NCBI RefSeq assembly: GCF_010731295.1
Contig: NZ_AP022579.1
Location: forward strand, 3,844,001-3,908,000
Origin: Mycolicibacterium boenickei
GTDB lineage: Bacteria > Actinomycetota > Actinomycetes > Mycobacteriales > Mycobacteriaceae
DNA: 64,000 nucleotides
Direction of reading: 5' to 3'
The translations under genes and the position numbers were made by a program. The notes beneath the pieces are model-generated. The model had not been told where the DNA came from. It saw only the letters and a program-made list of their open reading frames with translations, and did no database searches. Position 1 is the first letter of the stretch. Every line of letters starts with the position of its first letter. Positions 1 to 13,225 of this stretch are shown here, in pieces.

Positions 1-4896
<4,896 letters not shown>

Positions 4897-6658
4897 GCTC
4901 TGCTGCTGGGCCGCGGCCAGGCGGGCCGAGCGGGCGGTGGCAGCCCACTGCGCGTGCCGGCCGGCCGAACCGATCGGCGTCGAGTATCCGGTTTCGGTAC
5001 GCACGATGCGCACTCCCGGCGTGGCCAGCCAGCGGGCGATGAGCGCCGTTTCCTCGACCAGCGCTCCGCCCAAAGGTGTTGCGGTGGGCAGGATCACCTG
5101 CGCGGCCGCGCAGATCGCGTCGACCACCGGCATCGGTGGCACGCCGCGCGGGGCGGTGCCCGCCCCGGCCAGTTGGCCGTGGCGGATCACCGCGAAATGC
5201 CAGCCGCCGTTGCCGTCGCTGCGTGCGGCCACCAGCTCGGGCAGATCGGCCAGGGCACGCAACCGCTGCCCGCGCCACAAGGCCTCGATGGCGACCGCCG
5301 CGTGATCGCGCATCCGGGCGGCGGTCTCATACCGCCGCGCTGCCGCCAGATCGCCGATGTGGGCCAGTGTCGCCGCCAGCGCAGTGTGGTCGGCGCCGTC
5401 GATCAGCTCCGTGGCGCGTCGCACCGCGTCCGCATAGTGCGCGGCGTCGATGTCCTGTGTGGCCGGGCACGGTGAGAGTTCGACCTCGGGACAGCGGTGG
5501 GTGCCACTCGCGCCGAACCGGGCCGTGCAGGTGCGCACCCCGGTGAACCGGGCCAGCAGCGCGGCCGACTGCACGGCGTCGGACCGGGCCGAGAACGGCC
5601 CGAAAGCGGTGCGCCGCCCGGGATTTCGCACCGTCGACAACCTCGGGAAGGCCTCTTCGGTGAGGGCCACCCACCACCACCGCTGGGGAAACTTGGAACG
5701 CCGGTTGTACGGCGGTGCGTGGGCCGCGAGCAGCCGCAACTCGCGCACCCCGGCCTCCAGATCGTGGGCGCACTCGACATGGTCGACGGCCTGCGCCAGC
5801 GAGGCCATCTCCTTCATCCGGGCCCGCGGGTCGGCGCCGGTGAAGTACTGGCGGACCCGCCGCCGCAGGTCGACCGCCGTGCCGACGTAGAGCACCTCGG
5901 CGGAGGGCCCGCGGAACAGGTAGACGCCGGGGCGGTTGGGCAGCCGGTCGGCCAGTGAGCGGTTGCGGCGCTGGGCCGGTGTGACGTCGGGCAGGTAGTT
6001 CTTGAGGTCGGCGAAGGTGTGGATGCCCTGGTTGCCGACCCGCTCGATGAGGCCGTGGAGGACGTCGACGGTGGCGCGGGCATCGTCGAGAGCACGGTGG
6101 GTGGGTGTGGTGGACGCACCGAACAGCCGTGCCAGCGCCGAGAGCTTCACGCTGGGCGCCTCGTCCCGGGTCAGGACACGGCGGGCGAGTTTCACCGTGC
6201 ACAGGACCGGCGGCCGCGGCCAGCCGAGTTCCGCCCGCTCAGCCGCGGCGCGCAGGAACCCGATGTCGAACCCGGCATTGTGGGCGACCAGCACCGCGCC
6301 CCGCGAGAACTCCAGAAATGTGGGGAGGATGCTGTCGATCTTCGGTGCGTCGCGCACCATCGCCGTGGTGATCCCGGTGAGCTCGACGATCTGCGGCGGG
6401 ATGGCGCGGCCCGGATCGACCAGGGTGGCCAACTCGCCGAGCACCTCACCGCCGCGGATCTTCACCGCACCGATCTCGGTGATGGCGTCGTAGTGCTCGC
6501 CTGGAGCCTTCGCCGTGGCCCGCCCGCCGGTGGTCTCCAGGTCCACCACCACGAAGGTGGTGTCGGCGAGGGAGGGGGACAGGTCAGGGTCGACTGCGGT
6601 GCCCAAACTCAAAGCCAGCTGTCCCGCGTCGGCGATCTTGCGCTGGCCCATGGCGATG

Positions 6659-6681
6659 ACGGTAGGCACAGCCCCCGACAA
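6659..6681 (-). promoter_or_regulatory. Candidate PafBC/RecA_NDp damage-inducible promoter of the nuclease gene
   Basis: Read on the minus strand the element is TTGTCGGGG, eight bases, then TACCGT. The mycobacterial LexA-independent damage promoter (RecA_NDp, driven by PafBC) has consensus TTGTCRGTG-N8-TAnnnT; this copy matches eight of nine bases in the first block and has exact spacing. The TACCGT ends eight bases before the ATG at 6651, so the mRNA would be leaderless or nearly so. A DNA-nuclease gene is a sensible target. This is pattern-based and untested here. Confidence 0.6.
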
Positions 6682-6707
6682 ACACCGGCAAGCTCGCCGG
6701 GGCTGCG

Positions 6708-6751
6708 CTACTTGTCGGGCCGTCGCTCCAATCCGCTCCACTACTTGTCGG
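6708..6751. repeat. Two 11-bp direct repeats with an inverted partner in the nuclease/Cys-rich intergenic region
   Basis: CTACTTGTCGG occurs at 6708-6718 and again at 6741-6751, 33 bases apart (about three helical turns). CCCGACAA at 6674-6681 is inverted relative to the first copy and brackets a small nested stem (CCGGC/GCCGG). The second direct copy and the inverted copy form the first blocks of the two divergent damage-type promoters; the first direct copy has no TAnnnT at the right spacing. Confidence 0.6.
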
Positions 6752-6767
6752 CCCCCGGCGATAGCGT
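6745..6767 (+). promoter_or_regulatory. Candidate PafBC/RecA_NDp damage-inducible promoter of the small Cys-rich gene
   Basis: TTGTCGGCC, eight bases, then TAGCGT. This matches seven of nine bases of the first block of the RecA_NDp consensus, with exact spacing and an exact TAnnnT. Transcription would start near 6774, leaving about 25 bases of leader with a GAGAGGA ribosome binding site before the ATG at 6799. It is divergent from the matching element for the nuclease gene. Confidence 0.5.
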
Positions 6768-6798
6768 GCGGCCAACACCGATCGAGAGGACGGTCAAG

Positions 6799-7065
6799 AT
6801 GAGCGGAGTGCGGCAGGACAACTGGTCCTGGGCCGACGAGCCTCGCCCCGATACGCCGGACACCGGCAGCGTGACCATCGACTGCGATGACTGCGCGGTG
6901 CGCGGGCCCGGGTGTCAGGACTGCGTCGTGAGCGTGTTGCTCGGAGTTCCCGAAACTTTGCTGGACGACGAGCGCGCGGCACTGGAAGTGCTCGCTGACG
7001 TGGGCCTTGCGCCGCGGCTGCGGCTCGTGCCGATTCACCGGGACGGCAGATCCGGCGTCGCCTGA
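6799..7065 (+). CDS. Small Cys-rich protein with a CX2C-X6-CX2C motif, function unknown
   Basis: 88-residue soluble, acidic protein that I do not recognise as a named family. The core reads CDDC...GCQDC, that is CX2C-X6-CX2C, near residues 33-47. This could bind zinc or another metal, or be redox active. The C-terminal part ([28 protein letters not shown]) looks helical, then beta. The ATG is well supported by GAGAGGA eight bases upstream. It stands alone between the divergent nuclease gene and the NlpC/P60 gene, behind a damage-type promoter candidate, so a stress role is possible but inferred. Confidence 0.75.
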   Translation: MSGVRQDNWSWADEPRPDTPDTGSVTIDCDDCAVRGPGCQDCVVSVLLGVPETLLDDERAALEVLADVGLAPRLRLVPIHRDGRSGVA

Positions 7066-7203
7066 CGACACGCACTGGTTCCTGCACAGGAAAATTCCCA
7101 GCGAGGGCTGTTAAATTTGCAGCTTCTGTTGGACAAGGCCGATGCCGTTTCGTAACCTATCTGAGACCTAAGAGCAGTTCGAGGCGGCTCGCCATCGCCA
7201 GTT

Positions 7204-8355
7204 GTGAGGACGAAAAACTTGAGGCACGAGCGCGCGCACCGGCCCACAAGTCGTGTCAAGCGACCCATTGCAGGTGCAATAGCGAGCTTGACCTTGATAT
7301 CCGGACTCCTGGCCACGAGTTCGCACGCCGATCCCGGTGATGATGCCCTGGCAAAGCTCAATGAGCTGTCCCGTCAGGCTGAGCAGACCACTGAGGCCAT
7401 GCACTCGGCGCAGCTCGATCTCAACAACAAGCTTGCCGCACAAGAGAGTGCGGAGAAGAAGCATTCTGACGACACCGCCGCGGTGGATCAGGCCAAGTCG
7501 CAGCTGGCAATCTTCCAGACCTCGGTCAACAAGGTAGCTGCGGCCCAGTACATGGGGGGCCGCACCTCCGGTGTGGACGCGATCCTCACGGCCGGCTCGC
7601 CGCAGCAGCTGATCGAGCAGCTCGCGGTGCAGCGCGTGATGGCGACCGAGATGTCGGCGCAGATGAAGAACTTCCGCTCGATGGGCGAAAAGGCCGCGTT
7701 GGCCGAGAAGGAGTCGGCGAAATCAGCCGCCGACGCCAAGACCGCCGCCGAGCAGGCGGCCGCGGTGCGCGCCGACCTGCAATCCAAGCAAAGCCAGCTG
7801 CAGGTGCAGATCGCCATCGTCAAGTCGCAGTACCAGGCGTTGAGCCCGGCCCAGCGAGATGCGATGACGGCGCTGCCGCCGACCCCGCCGGTGCCCGCGC
7901 CCGAGGCGTTGCCGCCGGCGCAGGATCCCGGCGTGTTGGCTGACCCGCCGAACGGGATTCCGCCCGGTGACGTCGCTCCGCCCGAGGGTGCACTCCCTGA
8001 CGGGGGCGGCGGCCATTCCGGCACCGTCATCCAGGCGGCGCTGAGCCGCATCGGCTCGCCGTACTCCTGGGGTGCGGCAGGTCCCAGCTCGTTCGACTGC
8101 TCGGGCCTGGTGATGTGGGCGTTCCAGCACGCCGGTATCTCGCTGCCGCACTCGAGTCAGGCCATGGCCCGCGGCGGCCAGCCGGTCTCGGCGGACTCGA
8201 TGCAGCCCGGTGATGTGGTCACCTATTACTCCGACGCCTCCCACGTGGGCATCTACATCGGGGACGGCATGATGGTGCATGCGTCGACCTACGGCACCCC
8301 GGTCAAGGTGGCCCCGGTCAACAATGCGCCGATCTACAACGTTCGCCGGTACTGA
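7204..8355 (+). CDS. Secreted NlpC/P60 peptidoglycan endopeptidase with N-terminal coiled coil (Rv2190c homologue)
   Basis: 383-residue exported cell-wall hydrolase. A signal peptide occupies about residues 1-40 (hydrophobic core IAGAIASLTLISGLLATSSHA). A long Ala/Gln/Lys-rich coiled coil follows at about 45-220, then a Pro-rich linker and a C-terminal NlpC/P60 domain from about 270. The catalytic Cys is C299 in FDCSGLV, the His lies in HVGIYIGDG, and the fold motif SPYSWGAAG is present. Such enzymes cut D-Glu-mDAP bonds in stem peptides. The GTG at 7204 gives a proper signal peptide. The 138 bases upstream contain no gene. The next gene starts at the stop codon, so the two are probably one unit. 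Confidence 0.92.
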   Translation: MRTKNLRHERAHRPTSRVKRPIAGAIASLTLISGLLATSSHADPGDDALAKLNELSRQAEQTTEAMHSAQLDLNNKLAAQESAEKKHSDDTAAVDQAKSQLAIFQTSVNKVAAAQYMGGRTSGVDAILTAGSPQQLIEQLAVQRVMATEMSAQMKNFRSMGEKAALAEKESAKSAADAKTAAEQAAAVRADLQSKQSQLQVQIAIVKSQYQALSPAQRDAMTALPPTPPVPAPEALPPAQDPGVLADPPNGIPPGDVAPPEGALPDGGGGHSGTVIQAALSRIGSPYSWGAAGPSSFDCSGLVMWAFQHAGISLPHSSQAMARGGQPVSADSMQPGDVVTYYSDASHVGIYIGDGMMVHASTYGTPVKVAPVNNAPIYNVRRY

Positions 8356-9194
8356 GCCTCACCCTGAACGCCCGCAGGCGCCTGCTTGTCGCAGTTCTGC
8401 TCGGGCAACTGGTTCTGGCGGCGGTCCTGCTGTGGGAGCCGTCGTCGTCGCCACCGCATCCGTCCGGGCCTCCGGCGGCGTCGTCCCGGACCCCCGTCGC
8501 GTCGTCGCCGCCACAGCCAGATCCGGTCATGTCGATGGTGCTGCCCGATGGGCGCACTGCCAGCCTGCTTGCCCTGGGTGGAACCCAGTCGCAGGCGCTG
8601 CTGGGTCGCCTCGGCTCCGAACTCGGTGAAGCCGCCGCGACGGTGACCGCGTTCTGGGGGCCGGACTGGCCGCGGCACATCGAGATCGCGGTCGCGGGCT
8701 CTGATCGGCAGTTCCGGGTGCTGGCCGGCGGGGCCGCCGACATCGCCGCGACCACCACTGCGCAACGGATCATGTTCGCCCCCGGCGCCGCCGGCATGAG
8801 CCCGGCCGCACTGCGAATCGTGTTGCGCCATGAGCTGTTTCATTACGCGGCGCGGTCGGCGACCGCGGCCGACGCGCCGCGCTGGCTGACCGAAGGGGTG
8901 GCCGACTATGTCGGCCGACCGCCCACGGCGGTACCGGCGCAGGCCGGGATGGCGGCCCGGCTGCCCACCGATGCCGACCTCGACACACCCGGGGCTGCCC
9001 GCAGTCTGGCCTATGACCGGGCGTGGTGGTTCAGCCGCTACGTCGCCGACGCCTACGGGGTTCCGAAGCTGCGTGAGCTGTACGTGCGCGCGTGCGGTCC
9101 GGGCCATCCGGATGTGGCCACCGCGGTGCACGAGACGTTGGGGGTCGACCTCGACGCCGTGGTCGCCGGTTGGCAACGCTGGCTGACCGGATAG
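8352..9194 (+). CDS. Membrane-anchored metallopeptidase-like protein (Rv2189c homologue), probable CTG start
   Basis: The conserved domain includes LRHELFHYAAR, an HExxH-like motif (HELFH), followed by WLTEGVADYV, a gluzincin-type arrangement suggesting a zinc peptidase or a relative. The first ATG in frame is at 8529. The 59 codons before it are open and encode an Arg-rich start (NARRRLLVAV), a hydrophobic anchor and a Ser/Pro linker, a typical secreted N-terminus. No ATG, GTG or TTG exists in that stretch. CTG at 8352 overlaps the TGA of the NlpC/P60 gene as CTGA, imitating the common ATGA coupling. I therefore annotate from CTG, giving 280 residues; a start at 8529 would leave a 221-residue protein with no export signal. 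Confidence 0.65.
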   Translation: MSLTLNARRRLLVAVLLGQLVLAAVLLWEPSSSPPHPSGPPAASSRTPVASSPPQPDPVMSMVLPDGRTASLLALGGTQSQALLGRLGSELGEAAATVTAFWGPDWPRHIEIAVAGSDRQFRVLAGGAADIAATTTAQRIMFAPGAAGMSPAALRIVLRHELFHYAARSATAADAPRWLTEGVADYVGRPPTAVPAQAGMAARLPTDADLDTPGAARSLAYDRAWWFSRYVADAYGVPKLRELYVRACGPGHPDVATAVHETLGVDLDAVVAGWQRWLTG

Positions 9195-9242
9195 CCTTGC
9201 GCCGATGGGCAGCAGACGGATCGCAGATGGCAGTCAACCGCG

Positions 9243-10385
9243 ATGACGCGGGTTTTGTTGGTCACCAACGACTTTCCGCCGCGTCGCGGCGGCATCCAGT
9301 CGTATCTGGAGGCGTTCGTCGGTGAGTTGGTGCGCGACGGCTCGCACGACCTCACGGTGTACGCGCCCAAGTGGAAGGGCGCCCCAGACTTCGACAACCG
9401 GGCCGCGGCCGCAAATTACACCGTGGTGCGCCATCCCACCACGCTGATGCTGCCCGAGCCGACCGTGGCGACCCGCATGCAGCGGCTGATCGCCGAGAAC
9501 GACATCGAGACCGTGTGGTTCGGGGCAGCAGCACCACTGGCGCTGCTGGGGCCTTTGGCCCGCCGGGCCGGAGCCCGGCGCATCGTGGCCAGCACCCACG
9601 GCCACGAGGTCGGCTGGTCGATGCTGCCGGTGGCACGGAGCGCACTGCGCCGGATCGGCGACGACGCCGATGTCGTGACGTTCATCAGCCGCTACACCCG
9701 CGGCAGGTTCGCCTCGGCGTTCGGCCCCCGGGCCGCGCTGGAACGTCTGTCGCCCGGCGTCGACACCGACCGCTTCGTGCCCGATCCGGTGGCCCGGGCC
9801 GAGCTGCGGACCCGCTACGGGCTGGGGCAGCGTCCGGTGGTGGTGTGCCTGTCCCGCCTGGTGCCGCGCAAAGGGCAGGACACGCTGATCCGCGCCTGGC
9901 CTGCCATCCGGCGCCGCGTCCCCGACGCCGCGCTGGTCATCGTCGGCGGGGGACCGTATCTGCAGCACCTGCAACGGCTCGCGCACACCCATGACGTGGC
10001 CGCCGACGTCACCTTCACCGGAGCGGTGCCGGGGGCCGAACTGCCCGCGCACCATGCGATGGCCGATGTGTTCGCCATGCCGTGCCGGACGCGCGGGGCG
10101 GGCCTGGACGTCGAGGGGCTGGGCATCGTCTACCTGGAGGCCTCGGCGTGTGGTGTGCCGGTGGTCGCCGGAACCTCAGGCGGGGCACCGGAAACCGTGC
10201 TGGACGGCAAGACCGGCGCCGTCGTGGACGGCAACGATGTCGGGGCCGTCGCGGCCGCCATTTCCGACATACTCGCCGATCCCGGTCGCGCCGCCGCGAT
10301 GGGTGTGGCGGGACGCCACTGGGCAGTCGACAACTGGCAGTGGCGGTCCCAGGGCGCCCGGCTTACCGGGCTGCTCTCGGGCTGA
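9243..10385 (+). CDS. pimB: GDP-mannose-dependent phosphatidylinositol monomannoside mannosyltransferase PimB'
   Basis: 380-residue GT-B, family GT4 glycosyltransferase (homologue of Rv2188c) that adds the second mannose to phosphatidylinositol monomannoside, giving PIM2, on the cytoplasmic face of the membrane. Motifs are the N-terminal glycine-rich loop PPRRGGIQSYLEAF, the nucleotide-binding VVVCLSRLVPRKGQDTLI and the EX7E element EGLGIVYLE near residues 290-298. Length matches the family. It begins 48 bases after the previous gene on the same strand. PIM2 is the anchor for lipomannan and lipoarabinomannan, whose later mannosyltransferases (mptC type, mptA) lie in the same window. Confidence 0.95.
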   Translation: MTRVLLVTNDFPPRRGGIQSYLEAFVGELVRDGSHDLTVYAPKWKGAPDFDNRAAAANYTVVRHPTTLMLPEPTVATRMQRLIAENDIETVWFGAAAPLALLGPLARRAGARRIVASTHGHEVGWSMLPVARSALRRIGDDADVVTFISRYTRGRFASAFGPRAALERLSPGVDTDRFVPDPVARAELRTRYGLGQRPVVVCLSRLVPRKGQDTLIRAWPAIRRRVPDAALVIVGGGPYLQHLQRLAHTHDVAADVTFTGAVPGAELPAHHAMADVFAMPCRTRGAGLDVEGLGIVYLEASACGVPVVAGTSGGAPETVLDGKTGAVVDGNDVGAVAAAISDILADPGRAAAMGVAGRHWAVDNWQWRSQGARLTGLLSG

Positions 10386-10395
10386 GCCCGCGAGA

Positions 10396-12204
10396 TCAGC
10401 CGTAGAGCGCCGCGATGTCGGTGGCGAACTTCTCGGCCACCACCTTGCGCTTGACCTTGAGCGTCGGGGTCAGCTCACCGGTGTCCTCGGTGAAGTCGAC
10501 GGGAAGGATCCGGAACTTACGGATCGACTCGGCGTGCGACACCGCCTGATTGGCCTCCTTGACCGCCAGGTCGATCTCGGCCAGCAGATCCGGGTCGTCG
10601 GCCAGATCGCCGACCGAGGCGGCGGAGTCCTTGCCGTTGCGCTGCTTCCAGCCGGGGAACGCTTCCGGGTCGATGGTGATGAGCGCGGCGATGAACGGCT
10701 GCTGATCGCCGACGGCCATCGCCTGGCTGATCAACGGGTGGGCCCGCAGCCGATCCTCGAGCAGCGCCGGTGCGACGTTCTTGCCGCCCGCGGTGACGAT
10801 GATCTCCTTCTTGCGCCCGACGATGGTCAGGAAGCCGTCGTCGTCGATGGCACCCAGATCGCCGGTGTGGAACCAGCCGTCGGTGAACACCGCGTTGGTC
10901 TCGGCTTCATTGCCCCAGTACCCGCTGAACACCACACCGCCCTTGACCAGCAGCTCGCCGTCCTCGGCGATGCGCATGCTGTTGCCGGGCATCAGCTTGC
11001 CGACCGAGCCGACCTTCAGGTCGTTGACCCGGTTCACGGTGATGGCCGCGCTGGTCTCGGTGAGGCCGTAGCCCTCGTAGATGCTCAGTCCCACACCGCG
11101 ATAGAAGTGGCCCAGCCGCGCGCCCAGCGGTGCGCCGCCGGAGATCGCCGCGCGGCATTCGCCGCCAAGGGCCGCCCGCAGCTTGCCGTAGACCAGCTTG
11201 TCGAACAGCGCGTGCTTGGCGCGGAGAATCAAGGACGCGCCGCCGGTGTCCTGGGCCTTACTCCACTCGATCGCGGTGTCCGCCGCGATCGCGAAGATCT
11301 TGCCCTTGCCGTCGTTGCGGGCGTTCTGCTCGGCGGTGTTGTAGACCTTCTCGAACACGCGGGGCACCGAGACCACCAGCGTGGGCTTGAAGATGCCGAA
11401 GGTCGGGACCAGGTTCTTGATGTCACTGGTGAAGCCGAGTGTCACCTTGTTGGTGAAGGCCGCGATGGTGATGGCCCGCGCCAGCACGTGGGCCAGCGGC
11501 AGGAACACCAGCATCCGTTCACCCGGGGCCAGCTCGGTCGGGAAGCAGGCCTTGGCGCCCCGGATCTCGTAGAGCAGGTTCGAGTGGGTCAGCTGGCAGC
11601 CCTTGGGCTGGCCGGTGGTGCCCGAGGTGTAGATCAAGGTGGCCGGATCGGCGGACCGGATTCCGGCCAGTCGCTTGTCCAGTTCGGCGGCGTCGGCGGA
11701 TTTACCGGACTCGGCCATGGCCTCCAGTGCGGGCGTGCCGGTGCCGTCGATCCGCAGCACCTGGCGCAGCTCGGGCAGCTGACCACGGAGCTGTTCTACC
11801 GTCTCGGCGTGCGCGTCGGTCTCGGCGAAGACGATCTTCGCCGCGGAGTTGTCGAGCACGAACCGCACCTGCTCGGCCGAGGAGGTCTCGTAGATCGGCA
11901 CGGTCACGGCGCCGACCGACAGGATCGCGAAGTCGATGATCGGCCACTCGTAGCGGGTGGCCGACAGGATCGCCACGCGATCGCCGGCCTGGATGCCCTC
12001 GGCGATCAGTCCCAGCGCCACCGATCGGATCTGGTCGGCCGCTTCGGCGCAGGTCACGTCGGTCCAGGCGCCGTTGACCAGGCGCCGGAAGATGACGTGA
12101 TCAGGGCTGTCCGCCGCGTGCGCGGATACCGAACCGACGATGCTGTCGTGCTCGTCGACGGTAAACGACGCGGGGACGCTGTACTCCCGCACTGACTCAC
12201 GCAC
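10396..12204 (-). CDS. fadD15: Long-chain fatty-acid--CoA ligase FadD15
   Basis: 602-residue AMP-forming acyl-CoA synthetase (homologue of Rv2187) that activates long fatty acids with ATP and CoA. The P-loop [11 protein letters not shown], the motif YEGYGLTE and the [14 protein letters not shown] hinge region are intact, and the C-terminal Lys-bearing segment [10 protein letters not shown] is present. Two GTG starts compete: 12204 has GGAGGG at seven bases, while 12192 reproduces the M. tuberculosis N-terminus ([10 protein letters not shown]) but lies far from that site. I used 12204. The gene converges on pimB and is divergent from the SRPBCC gene at 12298. Confidence 0.94.
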   Translation of the reverse strand: MRESVREYSVPASFTVDEHDSIVGSVSAHAADSPDHVIFRRLVNGAWTDVTCAEAADQIRSVALGLIAEGIQAGDRVAILSATRYEWPIIDFAILSVGAVTVPIYETSSAEQVRFVLDNSAAKIVFAETDAHAETVEQLRGQLPELRQVLRIDGTGTPALEAMAESGKSADAAELDKRLAGIRSADPATLIYTSGTTGQPKGCQLTHSNLLYEIRGAKACFPTELAPGERMLVFLPLAHVLARAITIAAFTNKVTLGFTSDIKNLVPTFGIFKPTLVVSVPRVFEKVYNTAEQNARNDGKGKIFAIAADTAIEWSKAQDTGGASLILRAKHALFDKLVYGKLRAALGGECRAAISGGAPLGARLGHFYRGVGLSIYEGYGLTETSAAITVNRVNDLKVGSVGKLMPGNSMRIAEDGELLVKGGVVFSGYWGNEAETNAVFTDGWFHTGDLGAIDDDGFLTIVGRKKEIIVTAGGKNVAPALLEDRLRAHPLISQAMAVGDQQPFIAALITIDPEAFPGWKQRNGKDSAASVGDLADDPDLLAEIDLAVKEANQAVSHAESIRKFRILPVDFTEDTGELTPTLKVKRKVVAEKFATDIAALYG

Positions 12205-12297
12205 GATCTTGCCCTCCAGGCTTGTATACCGGCTTTGCGCGTCAGCCTAGTCGGCCGCAGTAGGCAGATGATCACGCATATGTGAAGCTTGTCCGCG

Positions 12298-12687
12298 ATG
12301 AACAGCATTCAGATCGCCGACGAGACGTTCGTCTGCGCCGATCCGGTCGCCGTGGGCGCCGCGGTCGCCGATCCCGCCAGCTGGCGGCGGTGGTGGCCCG
12401 ACCTGGTGCTCAAGGTCGTCGAAGACCGTGCCGAGAAGGGCCACCGCTGGAACGTGACCGGTGCGCTGACCGGAACGATGGAGATCTGGCTCGAGGAGGT
12501 GATGGACGGCGTCGTGCTGCACTACTTCCTGCACGCCGAACCGTCCGGCGCCACGGCCAAGCAGTTGGCCGAGATGGATCTGGCAAAGATGAACCACCAA
12601 CGCCGCGTGGCGGGCAAGGTGATGTCGTTCGGGATCAAGCAGCGGTTGGAGTCCGCTCGCCCGGTCGGAGTGTCCCGACTGGCCTGA
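12298..12687 (+). CDS. SRPBCC (START-like) family protein, Rv2186c homologue
   Basis: 129-residue protein of the polyketide cyclase/START-like superfamily, which binds hydrophobic ligands in a helix-grip fold. Family features are DPVAVGAAVADPASWRRWWPDL near the start and the long final helix containing KVMSFGIKQRLE. The ATG at 12298 gives the same length as Rv2186c; a TTG three codons earlier is less likely. Ligand unknown. It is followed on the same strand by a second SRPBCC gene, an ArsA-like ATPase, a small Cys protein and an acyltransferase, an order kept in M. tuberculosis and suggesting a lipid-related role. Confidence 0.85.
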   Translation: MNSIQIADETFVCADPVAVGAAVADPASWRRWWPDLVLKVVEDRAEKGHRWNVTGALTGTMEIWLEEVMDGVVLHYFLHAEPSGATAKQLAEMDLAKMNHQRRVAGKVMSFGIKQRLESARPVGVSRLA

Positions 12688-12728
12688 CCGGCTCCCTCGA
12701 CGGGAGGGTAGATTTCTCTCCCGAGAGC

Positions 12729-12781
12729 CAGGGCAGCCCCGTGGGGTGGGGAAGCAGGGCATCCCCGCGGGCGGGGAGAAG
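12729..12781 (+). repeat. Imperfect 26-bp tandem duplication in the leader of the second SRPBCC gene
   Basis: Unit one (12729-12754) and unit two (12755-12781) share CAGGGCA-CCCCG-GGG and end GGGGAAG or GGGGAGAAG. Each has a C-run facing a G-run and could form a small stem. The second unit supplies the GGGGAGAAGG ribosome binding site of the gene at 12791. The first unit carries a possible second copy of that site, without a start after it. Confidence 0.6.
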
Positions 12782-12790
12782 GGTGTGGCG

Positions 12791-13225
12791 GTGGCCGACA
12801 AGACGACACAGACCATCTACATCGATGCCGATCCGGTGGCGGTGATGGATGTCATTGCCGATATCGGCTCGTATCCACAGTGGGTCGCCGAGTACAAGGA
12901 AGCCGAGGTCCTCGAGACCGACGCACAGGGCAACCCCAAGACCGCCAGGCTGGTGCTCGACGCCGCGGTGCTCAAGGACACCATGGTGCTGGCCTACAAG
13001 TGGCCCGCCGATCGCACCTCGGTGACCTGGTCGCTGGTGTCCAGTTCGCTGTTGCGGTCGCTGGAGGGGACATATCGCTTGGCGCCCAAGGGATCTGGCA
13101 CCGAGGTCACCTACGAGCTGTCGGTCGATCTGATGATCCCGATGATCGGTCTGCTGAAGCGCAAGGCTGAGCGACGGCTCACCGATACCGCGCTCAAGGA
13201 CCTGAAGAAACGAGCAGAGGGCTGA
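12791..13225 (+). CDS. SRPBCC family protein, TB16.3 (Rv2185c) homologue
   Basis: 144-residue START-like protein, the same length as M. tuberculosis TB16.3. It begins MADKTTQTIYIDADPVAVMDVIADIGSYPQW and ends in a basic helix, KRKAERRLTDTALKDLKKR. The GTG at 12791 is chosen because GGAGAAGG lies at a good distance and the N-terminus matches the family; upstream in-frame starts would add an unsupported leader. Function unknown; a lipid-carrier or cyclase-like role is possible from the fold. The ATPase gene starts directly after its stop (TGAGTG), so they are co-transcribed. Confidence 0.88.
   Translation: MADKTTQTIYIDADPVAVMDVIADIGSYPQWVAEYKEAEVLETDAQGNPKTARLVLDAAVLKDTMVLAYKWPADRTSVTWSLVSSSLLRSLEGTYRLAPKGSGTEVTYELSVDLMIPMIGLLKRKAERRLTDTALKDLKKRAEG

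Noticed and set aside
7140..7203. Possible MtrA site or c-di-AMP riboswitch before the NlpC/P60 gene
   Set aside because: Only one GTAAC half-site is present (near 7154) without the second copy, and the 138-base gap lacks the conserved ydaO riboswitch segments.
9991..12195. 734-codon plus-strand frame across pimB and opposite fadD15
   Set aside because: It overlaps two well-identified genes. Composition is that of a shadow frame, and length alone is not evidence at this GC content.
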